Positions 1-7,877 of a DNA stretch of 26,699 nt are shown in pieces. A model generated the notes under the pieces. The model was given only the letters and a program-made list of their open reading frames with translations. It was not told the origin of the DNA and did not search any database. The number at the start of each line of letters is the position of its first letter. Within the stretch, counting starts at the first letter, position 1. The DNA comes from DATAYF01 sp036272735 (GTDB lineage: Bacteria > Chloroflexota > Ktedonobacteria > Ktedonobacterales > Ktedonobacteraceae): positions 1 through 26,699 of the forward strand of contig DATAYF010000599.1 of NCBI GenBank assembly GCA_036272735.1, read 5' to 3'. The translations under genes and the position numbers were made by a program.

Positions 1-1
1 G

Positions 2-394
2 TATCAACTCATCGTGTTTGAGGATTTACAAACTGCCAACATCACCAAAGCACCAAAGCCGAAACAGGATGAGGCAACGGGTGTGTACTTGCCCAATGGG
101 AAAGCCTCAAAAGCAGGACTCAACAAAAGAATGCTTGATGCGGGGTGGGGGATGTTCGTCGCGATGTGTACGCAGAAGGCAGCATGGGCCGCTCGTACTG
201 TCGTGTTGGTCAACCCCAAATACACCTCGCAAGCCTGCTCAGGATGCGGCGTGATCCGTAAAAAGGAGCTATCCGAACGCTGGCATACGTGCGAGTGTGG
301 GTGCTCCCTGGATCGGGATACGAACGCCGCCATCAACATTTTACGGCTCGGGAGGAGCCAACAGGGAGCAATTCCTGTAGAAGCCCCTCGCTGA
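2..394 (+). CDS. tnpB: TnpB RNA-guided nuclease, 5'-truncated by window edge
   Basis: This is the C-terminal part of an IS200/IS605 (IS1341-type) TnpB. The reading frame is open to the window edge (YQLIVFEDL...), so the true start lies outside; the GTG at 14 is internal. Visible are the second RuvC acidic residue in IVFEDL, a zinc-ribbon with CSGCG followed by a CEC cluster, and the third RuvC motif DRDTNAAINI near the end. TnpB proteins are RNA-guided DNA nucleases that cut the site left after element excision. The last residues run into the right end of the element. It is clearly related to the tnpB at 20964-22127 but differs at many positions, so it is a different element and not a recent copy. 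No tnpA is visible. Confidence 0.9.
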   Translation, partial: YQLIVFEDLQTANITKAPKPKQDEATGVYLPNGKASKAGLNKRMLDAGWGMFVAMCTQKAAWAARTVVLVNPKYTSQACSGCGVIRKKELSERWHTCECGCSLDRDTNAAINILRLGRSQQGAIPVEAPR

Positions 395-415
395 CGACGC
401 GACGGGGTACTTCAC
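275..415 (+). ncRNA. Probable omega-RNA scaffold and right end of the first IS1341-type element
   Basis: In IS605 elements the 3' end of tnpB plus the right end encode the omega RNA that guides TnpB. Here a stem can form after the last codons: GAAG-CCCC-TCGC pairs with GCGA-CGGGG-TACTTC, ending at GGGGTACTTCAC (404-415). The same terminal dodecamer ends the second element (20931-20942, other strand), which fixes the boundary. The guide would be the flank from 416 (CTTCTTCTGTAATACG). The 5' limit of the RNA is a guess. Confidence 0.45.
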
Positions 416-536
416 CTTCTTCTGTAATACGGCTCACCTGGCATTTTATTTCATGCTTTGAGACAAGAATCATAAAACTGTGCAGCTCAATGGCTCCTGT
501 GCTCTTGACAGCAGGTATTTTGTAATTGATTTGTGA

Positions 537-1211
537 GTTTGTGGAATAACCATAGATAAACCAACTACCCACCCTCAGACGAAGCAAGAACGTCGCCGTG
601 ACCGTCGTGAGGAGCAGCGACGACGCGAAGGGGAACGTCTGCGTGCGGCGAGAAACAGGCGCATTATTATTGGTATCTGCACCGTTCTCGCGCTGCTGAT
701 TATTGCTGTGGCTGTCATCTATTTCACGCGCATACCACACGGCCAGCAGGCACAATCGCCTAGCAATACCAGCGCGAATTCGACGTATGCACCGCTCAAT
801 GGTATTTCTTGCGATAGTACCGAGCAATTGAACTATCATGTCCACGCGCACCTCTCCCTTTACATCAATGGGCACCAGGTGCAAGTTCCACAGCATATCG
901 GTATTGCCAGTGATGGCTCCTGTATTTACTGGTTGCATACGCATGATACCAGCGGAGTGATTCATATCGAAGCTCCCAGTCAGCGTACCTTTGTGCTGGG
1001 GACATTTCTCCAGCTATGGAGCCAGCGCTTTCCGCAGCTTTCATATCCTACCCAATTAAATTAGCAAGCAGGTTGGCAGGTCAATGTGAATGGCAAGCCC
1101 CACCAGGGGGATTTTCACACCATTCCACTGAATCCGCACGCGTTGATTACGCTTGCCTACAATTCTCCTGGTATCACTCCTGACACGACGTATAACTGGC
1201 AAGGGCTGTGA
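537..1211 (+). pseudogene. Decayed membrane-anchored extracytoplasmic protein with in-frame amber stop
   Basis: One frame from 537 to 1211 encodes a charged Arg/Glu-rich N-terminus (KQERRRDRREEQRRR), one membrane helix (IIIGICTVLALLIIAVAV) and an extracytoplasmic domain with NYHVHAHLSLYINGHQV, YWLHTHDTSGVIHIEAP and NGKPHQGDFHTIPL. The pattern agrees with a single-pass protein family I recall from Ktedonobacteria and other Chloroflexota, of unknown function. Two defects are visible. A TAG at 1062-1064 interrupts the frame, yet coding continues for 48 codons to a TGA with family-like sequence (GWQVNVNGKP, TTYNWQGL). No ATG, GTG or TTG with a ribosome site is found before the anchor; the GTG at 708 would remove most of the helix. 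The gene is probably dead, though amber read-through cannot be excluded. Confidence 0.7.
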
Positions 1212-1239
1212 TACTACATGTAGCATGATTCTTTCAGAA

Positions 1240-1268
1240 TGTAGCATCTGCGAATCAGATATGCTACA
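1240..1268. other. Stem-loop downstream of the pseudogene
   Basis: TGTAGCA-TCTG pairs with CAGA-TA-TGCTACA around a 5-base loop, with a two-base bulge. It lies 29 bases after the final TGA of the decayed gene. There is no T-run behind it, so a terminator role is only possible. A shorter hairpin (ATTCT-TTC-AGAAT) sits directly before it. Confidence 0.35.
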
Positions 1269-1371
1269 GATCATTGGCGAATCCCCTTTACAGCAGCAAG
1301 ATGTCGGTATAAGATAAAAAGAACGCATGTGTTTATGCAGCTCGATCTTTAGGGAGGGAGGGGAAATTGGC

Positions 1372-2079
1372 ATGCTGCTTGCCCTTGTGCTCGCCGTGTT
1401 GCTCAGTTGGCTCACGCCGTCCCTGCGTGTGATGCTGCTGGCACGCGGACAGCAAGCGCGCTCATACGCGTACCGCACATTTCTGGTGTTGGCTTTGGCG
1501 GTAACGCTGGCATTTTTCCTCAATCCCATCGTGCTCAAAGTGGAGCAGTATCATCTGCTGGGTGTGTACCTGCTCGTGCTGCTCGTCGTCGTGGGTGGTG
1601 AATGGTGCTTAATTTGGCTACAAGACCTGCTCACTAAGCTTTTGCGTGCCAATTTCCTGCTCATGTCACTCGTGCCAATCCCCTTCGAGGGAGCGATGGC
1701 TATTGGCTTTACCATCGGTGCTGGTATGCCCTGGTGGTGGGCAGGGTTGTGCGTTGTGAGTGGTTCCGTCTGCGCGCTGCCGCTCGTGCTCATGCTCGCA
1801 GAGTACGAACGCGAACGCAGCCACCAGGGGTCCAACTGGCATGGGGTTGCGACCGACATATGGCTGCTCAGGCGGCGCTGGTACTCGCTGCATATCTGGC
1901 ATCTATTTGCACTAGATAGCTGGCTTGCCTTGCGGGCCAGTTATCGAAAATGGCAAACGGGTTGGGGTCCTTTGCACGCAATCATCATAACGGCTTTGCT
2001 GGCGTGTCGCCTCCCGGCCATCGTGCTTGGCAGCTTCCTCGGATGGTGGGTGCACGTCCTGGCTTTGAGCTTCTTATAG
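1372..2079 (+). CDS. Unassigned integral membrane protein
   Basis: A 235-residue, very hydrophobic protein with about six membrane segments. I chose the ATG at 1372 because GGGAGGGGAA stands 6-8 bases before it; the longer frame from 1327 lacks a ribosome site. The middle segment PIPFEGAMAIGFTIGAGMPW followed by a glycine/proline-containing helix, and the end RLPAIVLGSFLGWW, faintly resemble the small multidrug export (PF06695) layout, where a polar acidic residue precedes AIPLG, but this is weak. A basic cytoplasmic stretch (YERERS...WLLRRRWY) splits the two halves. It stands alone between a pseudogene and a MITE, so neighbours give no hint to its role. Coding is supported by continuous hydrophobic pattern and the Shine-Dalgarno sequence. 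Confidence 0.65.
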   Translation: MLLALVLAVLLSWLTPSLRVMLLARGQQARSYAYRTFLVLALAVTLAFFLNPIVLKVEQYHLLGVYLLVLLVVVGGEWCLIWLQDLLTKLLRANFLLMSLVPIPFEGAMAIGFTIGAGMPWWWAGLCVVSGSVCALPLVLMLAEYERERSHQGSNWHGVATDIWLLRRRWYSLHIWHLFALDSWLALRASYRKWQTGWGPLHAIIITALLACRLPAIVLGSFLGWWVHVLALSFL

Positions 2080-2124
2080 CCAAATTAAATCCGGCACCCC
2101 CCCTCCACATGCAAAATGCCTAAA

Positions 2125-2291
2125 ACCTGTAGGCCCCGATTTTATCGTGGGCACGCGCAATTCATTGCGCACGGGTGGGAGCCACTCAACCAGCATCGCA
2201 GCCGCAAGGTGGCAGGGCGTTGGGTTGGTTGGCTGGGAGGACCACGCGCACGATACATCGGCATGCCCACGATAAATCGGGGCCTACAGGT
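2125..2291. mobile_element. MITE-like element with about 28-bp terminal inverted repeats
   Basis: The left end 2125-2153 (ACCTGTAGGCCCCGAT...) and the right end 2264-2291 (...ATCGGGGCCTACAGGT) are inverted copies that differ by a single inserted T in the left arm. Between them lie about 110 bases without a gene, including a small hairpin GCGCAAT-TC-ATTGCGC (2155-2170). Size, non-coding centre and matching ends fit a miniature inverted-repeat element or a REP-like palindrome pair. No clear target duplication was found; a TA on either side is possible. An open frame runs through it into the next gene but is accidental. Confidence 0.7.
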
Positions 2292-2352
2292 ATTGCACAT
2301 TTTATGTCCGAGGAACGCTACCAGATTATATTTTGAAATTGGAGATGTTATT

Positions 2353-2859
2353 ATGTCTACTGCTCGTCTGGCAACTGTGCCTGATACTGCTGATATTGCG
2401 GCGATTTACAATCAAGGCATTGAGGACCGTGTTGCTACGTTTGAGACGCGTTTACGCACTCCTCAGGATGTGGAGCAGTGGTTTGATGGTCGGCACCCGG
2501 TGGTGGTGCTTGAGCATGAGCACGAAATCGTGGCTTTTGCCTCGGCATCTACGTATCGAGCACGCGCGTGCTATGCGGGCATTGCTGAATTTTCTGTGTA
2601 CGTCAAACGTGAGTGGCGTGGTCGTGGAACTGGACGGCGTATGCTGGAGGCATTTCTGATTGAGGTTGAGAAAGCCGGTTTCTGGAAATTGGTCTCGCGC
2701 GCCTTCGTAGAAAATATTGCCAGCCGTGCCCTGCTTGGCTCGTTTGGTTTTCGCGAGGTCGGTATCTACGAAAAGCATGCTCAACTTGATGACGTATGGC
2801 ATGACGTAGTAATCGTGGAGAAGCTATTCCCCCGCAATATGCACACGGGCAACCTGTAG
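2353..2859 (+). CDS. GNAT N-acetyltransferase, ArsN1 / phosphinothricin acetyltransferase-like
   Basis: A 168-residue GNAT protein. Compared with PAT/Bar and ArsN1 proteins it shows the start ATVPDTADIAAIYNQGI, the EFSVYVKREWRGRGTGRRML block (acetyl-CoA pyrophosphate loop R/QxxGxG/A as RGRGTG) and the family ending GFREVGIYEKHAQLDDVWHD. Such enzymes acetylate phosphinothricin, arsinothricin or methionine sulfoximine/sulfone. The frame opens earlier, at 2116, but those 79 codons lie in the MITE. I take ATG 2353, which has TTGGAG eight bases before it. The frame ends two bases before the convergent acyl-CoA dehydrogenase gene ends (2862). The substrate cannot be told from sequence; no arsenic genes lie nearby. 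Confidence 0.85.
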   Translation: MSTARLATVPDTADIAAIYNQGIEDRVATFETRLRTPQDVEQWFDGRHPVVVLEHEHEIVAFASASTYRARACYAGIAEFSVYVKREWRGRGTGRRMLEAFLIEVEKAGFWKLVSRAFVENIASRALLGSFGFREVGIYEKHAQLDDVWHDVVIVEKLFPRNMHTGNL

Positions 2860-2861
2860 TA

Positions 2862-4031
2862 TCAGTATGATCTGGGGAGGCCCAGGACGTGTGTGGCAAC
2901 ATAAGCCAGCACCAGGTTATTGTTGACCGGGGCGATCTGGTAGAGGCGCGTCTCCCGAAATTTGCGCTCCACATCGTATTCATCGACGAAGCCATTGCCA
3001 CCATAGGTATTGAGGCACGTGTTGGCCGCGTCCCAGCTCGCTTCCGAGGCCAGCAACTTCGCCATGTTTGCTTCGGCCCCGCAGCTTTGGCCGTGATCAA
3101 AGAGCCAGGCGGCCTTGTAGCGCATGAGGTCAGCGGCTGTGATAGTGGCGTGATTGTGGGCGAGCGGGAACTGCACGCCTTGGTTACGTCCGATGGGGGC
3201 ATCGAAGACGACGCGTTCACGCGCATAGCGTGCGGCTTTTTCAATAAACCAGTAGCCATCACCGATAGCCTCGGCGGCCAGCAAAATACGCTCGGCATTC
3301 CAGCCGTCGATGACGTAGCGGAATCCGCTGCCCTCCTCGCCGATGAGGCTACCGGCAGGCAGGCGCAGGTCATGGTAGGTGACCTGGTAGGTCTCGTAGT
3401 TAAACATCGTGTGCACCCGCTTAACCTGTAATGCTCCTTCTTGGCGTCGTGCCTCGCGCAGATCGACCAGGAAGAGACTCAATCCACCCGTGCGTTTCGT
3501 CGTCTGCTCGCGCGGAGTGGTGCGTGCCAGCAAGAGTAACAGGTCTGATTGCTCGATGCGGCTCGTCCAGTTCTTGTGTCCATTAACGATATAGCCATCT
3601 CCTTCGCGCACAGCCAGTGTGCTGATCTTTGCGGTATCAGAGCCAGCTTCCGGTTCTGTTATGGAAAAGGCTTGTAAGCGTAGCGCACCACGAGCAATCT
3701 CTGGCAACCAGCGGCGCTTCTGCTCCTCGCTTCCGTGCCGTACCAGCGCCCCCATGATATACATTTGCGCGTGGCAGGCGGCCGAGTTGCCACCCGAACG
3801 ATTGATCTCCTCTAGCACAATGCTTGCTTCCGTGACGCCAAGCCCGAGCCCCCCGTACTCGCGGGGAATCAAAGCCGACAGATAGCGGGCCTGTGTCAGC
3901 GTTTGCACGAATGCTTCAGGGTAAGCACGTGCCTGGTCAGCCTCGCGCCAATACGTAGTGGGGAAGTGTGAGCACAGGTCTCGTACTTGTGCGCGTAGCT
4001 CTTCTTGCTCTGGTGTGAATGCGAACTCCAT
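2862..4031 (-). CDS. Acyl-CoA dehydrogenase
   Basis: A 389-residue flavoprotein of usual length for the family. It oxidises an acyl-CoA to the 2,3-enoyl-CoA and passes electrons to an electron-transfer flavoprotein. Visible are the N-terminal helical domain (FTPEQEELRAQVRDLC), the FAD-binding middle SITEPEAGSDTA (about 130-141), the WNAERILLAAEAIG segment, and the C-terminal TYGGNGFVDEYDVERKFRE block; E351 in DEYDVE matches the catalytic base of medium- and short-chain enzymes. The start ATG 4031 has AAAGGAAGG nine to sixteen bases before it. It follows the MmgE/PrpD gene by 22 bases, so the two form an operon. Substrate unknown; the neighbours point to a short branched or dicarboxylic acyl-CoA. 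Confidence 0.93.
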   Translation of the reverse strand: MEFAFTPEQEELRAQVRDLCSHFPTTYWREADQARAYPEAFVQTLTQARYLSALIPREYGGLGLGVTEASIVLEEINRSGGNSAACHAQMYIMGALVRHGSEEQKRRWLPEIARGALRLQAFSITEPEAGSDTAKISTLAVREGDGYIVNGHKNWTSRIEQSDLLLLLARTTPREQTTKRTGGLSLFLVDLREARRQEGALQVKRVHTMFNYETYQVTYHDLRLPAGSLIGEEGSGFRYVIDGWNAERILLAAEAIGDGYWFIEKAARYARERVVFDAPIGRNQGVQFPLAHNHATITAADLMRYKAAWLFDHGQSCGAEANMAKLLASEASWDAANTCLNTYGGNGFVDEYDVERKFRETRLYQIAPVNNNLVLAYVATHVLGLPRSY

Positions 4032-4053
4032 AGGGTGAACCTTCCTTTAGCGT

Positions 4054-5457
4054 CTAGCGCTGCATGAGTGTTGCCATATCCTGACAGTCTAGCACGGCAT
4101 GCGCAGTGCGTATTGCGTGCTCAGCCATTTCCGGGCCATAACGCGGGACGATGAGCGTGCGCAACTTCTCTTCCAGCACCGCAGTGGGTACGGGATTCTG
4201 AGGGGCACCATGTGGATGGTCGGCTCGTGCTTCGATGTCCGTACCATTTTTCAAGTGCAATGTGACCCGTGCAGGCCAGGCAAGCGGGTAGCAAGCCGTC
4301 ATCTCGTCATCAACTACGACCTCTGTACGTGCCAGTAATGCGGCCAGGTCTTGCTCGACAACGCCCACTTGTCCAAAGCGCTCAGGGCTAAACTGCTCTA
4401 ATCCTACCCGCCCTTCAAGGAGTGCAGCGGCCACACAGTATGCGATACTGAACTTGGCCTGATACGGTGTGTGGGGGTTTGGCTCTTTGACGATCTCGTA
4501 CCCCGGACCGTACGTCGCAATCCGTATGTGGGCAATCTGGCCTTGTGCTGCATCCCTGGACCAGCTTCGTTGACCGCGCAAGTCCAGCGCGGCATCGATG
4601 GCGGTGTGGGTATGACCGCAGCAGGCGTGCAATTTGTAGGAGTTCTCGCAGATTTTCCAGTGGATCCCAAGGCCATCGGTGATACGATTGGCATTATAGC
4701 CGGTACTCATAGCGCGGAAGAATCCGCGTTCGCCCTCAAGGATGTGGGTCGCGCCAGTAAAGCCCAGCCGTGCGAAATCAGCCGCCAGGATGCCGTTGAA
4801 GGCAGCTTTGCCGGGGTGTAGATGTTTACTCATGGCACCATCCGCGTTGAACTCCCACAGACCGGCGGCTTGCGTCCCAGCGCTGCCCAGTGCATCGAGT
4901 ATCTGTTTCGCGTCAAGTCGCAAGAGCGAGCCAGCAGCGGCCGCAGCTCCAAACGTCGCGGCTGTGCCAGTTGGATGCCAGAAACGGTAGTGGCTGGGAT
5001 TGACCGCCTCGCCAACGCGCAACGCGGCCTCGTAGCCAAGCACAACTGCCAGTAAGAAAGCCCTGCCGTCAACGTGCTCGCGTTCCGCTACCGCTAGCGC
5101 TGCCGGGATGATTGGCGCGGCTGCATGCATAGTTGAGCCGCTGTGAACGTCATCGAGCTCCAAAATATGCGAGGCCACCCCATTTGCCAGCGCCGCCCCG
5201 GCTGCCGAAGCACGCCCTGTGGGAAGAACTGATGCCTCATCGGCCATCCCAAAGGCTTCTACTACCTGCCGTGCCATTTGTGCTGGCGGTTCCAGCGCAC
5301 CTGCGAGTGCCGAACCAAGCCAATCGAGGATCGCCCGCTGCGCGTCGGCTACGACTTGCGCTGGCAATTCATCGTACGTTGTGGTGGCGACGAACTCGGC
5401 CAGGAGCCGACTTACAGGAGCGGTACGTGTTGTTTGCGGGGTGATGCTGTCTACCAT
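4054..5457 (-). CDS. MmgE/PrpD family protein (2-methylcitrate dehydratase / cis-aconitate decarboxylase family)
   Basis: A 467-residue protein of full family length. Recognised by ILDWLGSALAGALEP, the GVASHILELDDVHSGSTMHAAAPIIPAALA block, FWHPTGTAATFGAAAAAG, KHLHPGKAAFNGILAADFA, the HACCGHTHTAIDA segment and YQAKFSIAYCVAAALLEGRV. Known members dehydrate 2-methylcitrate (PrpD) or decarboxylate cis-aconitate to itaconate (Cad/Irg1). The neighbours, which are a CoA-transferase, a MaoC hydratase and an acyl-CoA dehydrogenase, and not prpB/prpC, make classical methylcitrate metabolism less likely. First gene of a minus-strand operon; its promoter lies in 5511-5540. The start is ATG 5457, after GGGAGATGAGAG. 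Confidence 0.9.
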   Translation of the reverse strand: MVDSITPQTTRTAPVSRLLAEFVATTTYDELPAQVVADAQRAILDWLGSALAGALEPPAQMARQVVEAFGMADEASVLPTGRASAAGAALANGVASHILELDDVHSGSTMHAAAPIIPAALAVAEREHVDGRAFLLAVVLGYEAALRVGEAVNPSHYRFWHPTGTAATFGAAAAAGSLLRLDAKQILDALGSAGTQAAGLWEFNADGAMSKHLHPGKAAFNGILAADFARLGFTGATHILEGERGFFRAMSTGYNANRITDGLGIHWKICENSYKLHACCGHTHTAIDAALDLRGQRSWSRDAAQGQIAHIRIATYGPGYEIVKEPNPHTPYQAKFSIAYCVAAALLEGRVGLEQFSPERFGQVGVVEQDLAALLARTEVVVDDEMTACYPLAWPARVTLHLKNGTDIEARADHPHGAPQNPVPTAVLEEKLRTLIVPRYGPEMAEHAIRTAHAVLDCQDMATLMQR

Positions 5458-5510
5458 CTCTCATCTCCCAAGAGTACATCTTTGTCCTATCTCGTTCCTT
5501 TCATAATCGC

Positions 5511-5551
5511 AGTGTAGCGCATTGACATAATACTGGTCAAGCTAATATACT
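5511..5551. promoter_or_regulatory. Compact divergent promoter pair with inverted-repeat operator candidate
   Basis: Plus strand: TTGACA (5522-5527), 18 bases, TATACT (5546-5551), facing the CoA-transferase gene. Minus strand: TTGACC (5540-5535), 18 bases, TACACT (5516-5511), facing the MmgE/PrpD gene. The two -35 boxes form the arms of TTGACataatactgGTCAA (5522-5540). Each -35 box lies in the spacer of the other promoter, so both arms cannot easily be occupied by polymerase at once. Confidence 0.65.
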
Positions 5552-5609
5552 GGCGGCATGGATACACAGAAACACCTGCTTTCTCCCCATATGTAAACGT
5601 GGAGGTCTG

Positions 5610-6788
5610 ATGAAACCACTCGAAGGCATCACGGTGGTTGCGCTGGAACAAGCTATTGCTGCCCCTTTTGCTACCAGGCAACTGGCCGACCTGGGCGCAC
5701 GGGTCATCAAGATCGAGCGTCCGGGTGAAGGCGATTTTGCTCGCCATTATGATCGCAGCGTCAGAGGCATGGCGAGCCATTTTGTGTGGACCAATCGTTC
5801 GAAAGAGTCGTTGACCCTCGACCTCAAACACCCCGAAGCCAACGTGGTCCTGAAACGCTTACTGGCACAGGCCGATGTGTTCGTGCACAACCTGGCTCCT
5901 GGCGCGGTTGATCGTCTGGGCTTTGCTGCGACCACGCTGCGCGAGACGTTGCCACGTCTGATCATCTGCAACATTTCCGGTTATGGGTCGTGTGGACCGT
6001 ATCGCGAGAAGAAGGCGTATGACCTGCTGATCCAGGCTGAAAGCGGCCTGCTCTCGGTCACAGGAACTGAACAGACTCCGGTAAAGGTTGGAATTTCGGC
6101 GGCGGATATCGCGGCGGGCATGTATACTTTTTCCGGCATTCTCACCGCACTTTTCATGCGCGAGCGCACGGGCGAGGGCACAACGATAGAAGTGTCGCTG
6201 CTCGAAGCCCTCGCAGAATGGATGGGCTATCCCGCCTACTACACCGCCTACAGTGGAGAGTCCCCCAAACGAGTGGGGGCGCACCATGCTTCGATTGCTC
6301 CCTACGGCCCATTGACCCTTGGAGACGGTTCCGCACTGCTTATTGGTATCCAGAATGAGCGTGAATGGGGCAGGTTTTGTGAGCAGGTACTCAAGCAGCC
6401 AGAACTGGCCCAGGAGCCACGCTTTTACTCGAATACTGAGCGCGTTGCCCATCGCACAGAGCTTGAAGCGCTGCTTGATGAGCCATTTCAGCGCATGACG
6501 CTGGACCAGGCCATTGAGGGCTTAGAAAGTGCACATATTGCCTATGGACAGATGCGCAGCATGCAGGAGTTCCTCGATCACCCCCAGCTCAAGGCGCGCG
6601 GGCGTTGGCGTGAAGTGGACTCACCTGTGGGAATGCTTCAAGCATTGCTGCCTCCTACTTCGCTTGAAGGCGTCGAGCCTGTCTTCGGACCAATACCTGC
6701 CCTGGGGCAACATACCGACGCAATTTTGCAGGAGATCGGGCTGAACGAGGAAGAGATTGCCAGGATGCGCGACCAGCACATTATTTAG
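5610..6788 (+). CDS. CaiB/BaiF family class III CoA-transferase
   Basis: A 392-residue family III CoA-transferase, which moves CoA between carboxylic acids. Seen are the typical opening PLEGITVVALEQAIAAPFAT, the LGARVIKIERPGEGDFAR CoA-binding region, DVFVHNLAPGAVDRLG, and YDLLIQAESGL, where D138 corresponds to the aspartate that forms the covalent anhydride in formyl-CoA transferase. The start ATG 5610 follows GGAGG by four bases. Its tone recalls succinyl-CoA:mesaconate, itaconate or citramalate transferases, but this is a similarity from memory. It is followed after 43 bases by a MaoC-type hydratase, an arrangement known from mesaconate and itaconate pathways. Expression probably starts at the divergent promoter. 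Confidence 0.92.
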   Translation: MKPLEGITVVALEQAIAAPFATRQLADLGARVIKIERPGEGDFARHYDRSVRGMASHFVWTNRSKESLTLDLKHPEANVVLKRLLAQADVFVHNLAPGAVDRLGFAATTLRETLPRLIICNISGYGSCGPYREKKAYDLLIQAESGLLSVTGTEQTPVKVGISAADIAAGMYTFSGILTALFMRERTGEGTTIEVSLLEALAEWMGYPAYYTAYSGESPKRVGAHHASIAPYGPLTLGDGSALLIGIQNEREWGRFCEQVLKQPELAQEPRFYSNTERVAHRTELEALLDEPFQRMTLDQAIEGLESAHIAYGQMRSMQEFLDHPQLKARGRWREVDSPVGMLQALLPPTSLEGVEPVFGPIPALGQHTDAILQEIGLNEEEIARMRDQHII

Positions 6789-6831
6789 AGGCAATCTATT
6801 TCCTTGCTTTTCAATAGGAGAGGTGAGCAAT

Positions 6832-7329
6832 ATGAGCATCAAAGAGGGATGGCGCGGGCGCTGCTACGAGGATTTCGAGGTAGGTGATATCTATCCGCAT
6901 CCCCTCGGCCGAACGCTCACGGAGGCGGACAATATCTGGTTCACGCTGCTGACGGTGAATAGCAATCCGATCCACTTCGACAAAAATTATGCCGCGCAGA
7001 CCGAATTCAAGCGCCCGCTGGTTGATTCGACGCTGACGCTAGCCCTGGTAACGGGCTTGTCGGTTTCAGACCTGTCGCAAAACGCTATCAATCTAGGTTG
7101 GGAACAGGTTCGGCTGCCTGCCCCCGTGTTTGAAGGCGATACGCTCTATGCACGCAGCGAGGTACTGGACAAACGGGAGTCGCGGTCGCATCCCGATCGC
7201 GGAATCGTTAAAGTGAAGACGCTTGGCTACAACCAGGACGGGGTGATTGTCATTGAGTTTATCCGCACGATCATGGTCTACAAGCGCGATTCCTTCCCGC
7301 ATATTCCCCACCCCATGCTTCCTTCCTAA
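6832..7329 (+). CDS. MaoC family hot-dog hydratase (mesaconyl/itaconyl-CoA hydratase-like)
   Basis: A 165-residue single hot-dog-fold hydratase. The opening YEDFEVGDIYPHPLGRTLTE and NIWFTLLTVNSNPIHFDKNY carry the (R)-hydratase catalytic pair: N in NSNPIH plus the D/H of the motif. The tail IEFIRTIMVYKR is also family-typical. I chose ATG 6832 after AGGAGAGGTGAGCAAT; the frame from 6757 overlaps the CoA-transferase and lacks support. Close in style to mesaconyl-C1-CoA and itaconyl-CoA hydratases, which act on the product of a CaiB-type transferase like the upstream gene. Its stop overlaps the convergent GNAT stop by two to three bases. Confidence 0.88.
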   Translation: MSIKEGWRGRCYEDFEVGDIYPHPLGRTLTEADNIWFTLLTVNSNPIHFDKNYAAQTEFKRPLVDSTLTLALVTGLSVSDLSQNAINLGWEQVRLPAPVFEGDTLYARSEVLDKRESRSHPDRGIVKVKTLGYNQDGVIVIEFIRTIMVYKRDSFPHIPHPMLPS

Positions 7330-7847
7330 AGCGCCAACTCCAGGAAGGTCAGGTCCTGTAGTCCACTGGCGAGGCGGTTGGCAACGGTTTTGTAGGGGCG
7401 GAAACCAAGCGCTTGCAGGAATGCTAAACCGGTCTGGTTTTGTTGGGCCGTTCCAGCATGCAACACAGGCCAGGCATATTCAACGCGAAAATATTGCGCC
7501 AGGCGTTGAAAGACCTCTGTACCCAGTCCTTGACGTTGGTGTGCTGCATCAATGACCAGCACACCAAGCCAGGGCTGCCCATCCTCGTTCTCTTCCAGGT
7601 AGCCAATGTAGCCCACAGCCTCGCTACGTGGTTTCAAGAAGCAGCCGAGGGCATGACTTCCGGGCATAAATTGCGTGATATGCCAATCTCGCTGCCAGCG
7701 CGCGAGGTCGTAGCGTCCAGGCTCGCCCTCCGATCCCTCCTGTTGCAACAGAAAAGCTTCGTTGCTCAGTAAGACCGGTAGGATGGCGGCCAGGTCGTTC
7801 TCGCTAAGTTCTCGTATCAGCAACCGTTCGCTCTCAAGTTCGATCAT
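7326..7847 (-). CDS. GNAT N-acetyltransferase, RimJ/RimL-like
   Basis: A 173-residue acetyltransferase of the Acetyltransf_3 type. Seen are the start IELESERLLIRELSENDL, then GYIGYLEENEDGQPWLGVLV, the acetyl-CoA loop HQRQGLGTEVFQRL (QRQGLG), and the C-terminal NQTGLAFLQALGFRPYKT block. Such proteins acetylate small amines or protein N-termini; the substrate is unknown. Transcribed alone from a strong promoter at 7903-7931 that is covered by a palindrome, suggesting control by a repressor. Its stop TAG overlaps the stop of the convergent MaoC gene. Confidence 0.88.
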   Translation of the reverse strand: MIELESERLLIRELSENDLAAILPVLLSNEAFLLQQEGSEGEPGRYDLARWQRDWHITQFMPGSHALGCFLKPRSEAVGYIGYLEENEDGQPWLGVLVIDAAHQRQGLGTEVFQRLAQYFRVEYAWPVLHAGTAQQNQTGLAFLQALGFRPYKTVANRLASGLQDLTFLELAL

Positions 7848-7877
7848 AGTATATTCTCCCTACGCTGAGTACAAATG

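Noticed and set aside
333..965. 210-residue minus-strand frame
   Set aside because: It lies opposite the decayed membrane protein, whose frame shows family-like motifs, and has no ribosome site or recognisable domain.
2116..2352. N-terminal 79 codons of the acetyltransferase frame
   Set aside because: They lie in the inverted-repeat element, are not GNAT-like, and a proper ribosome site precedes ATG 2353.
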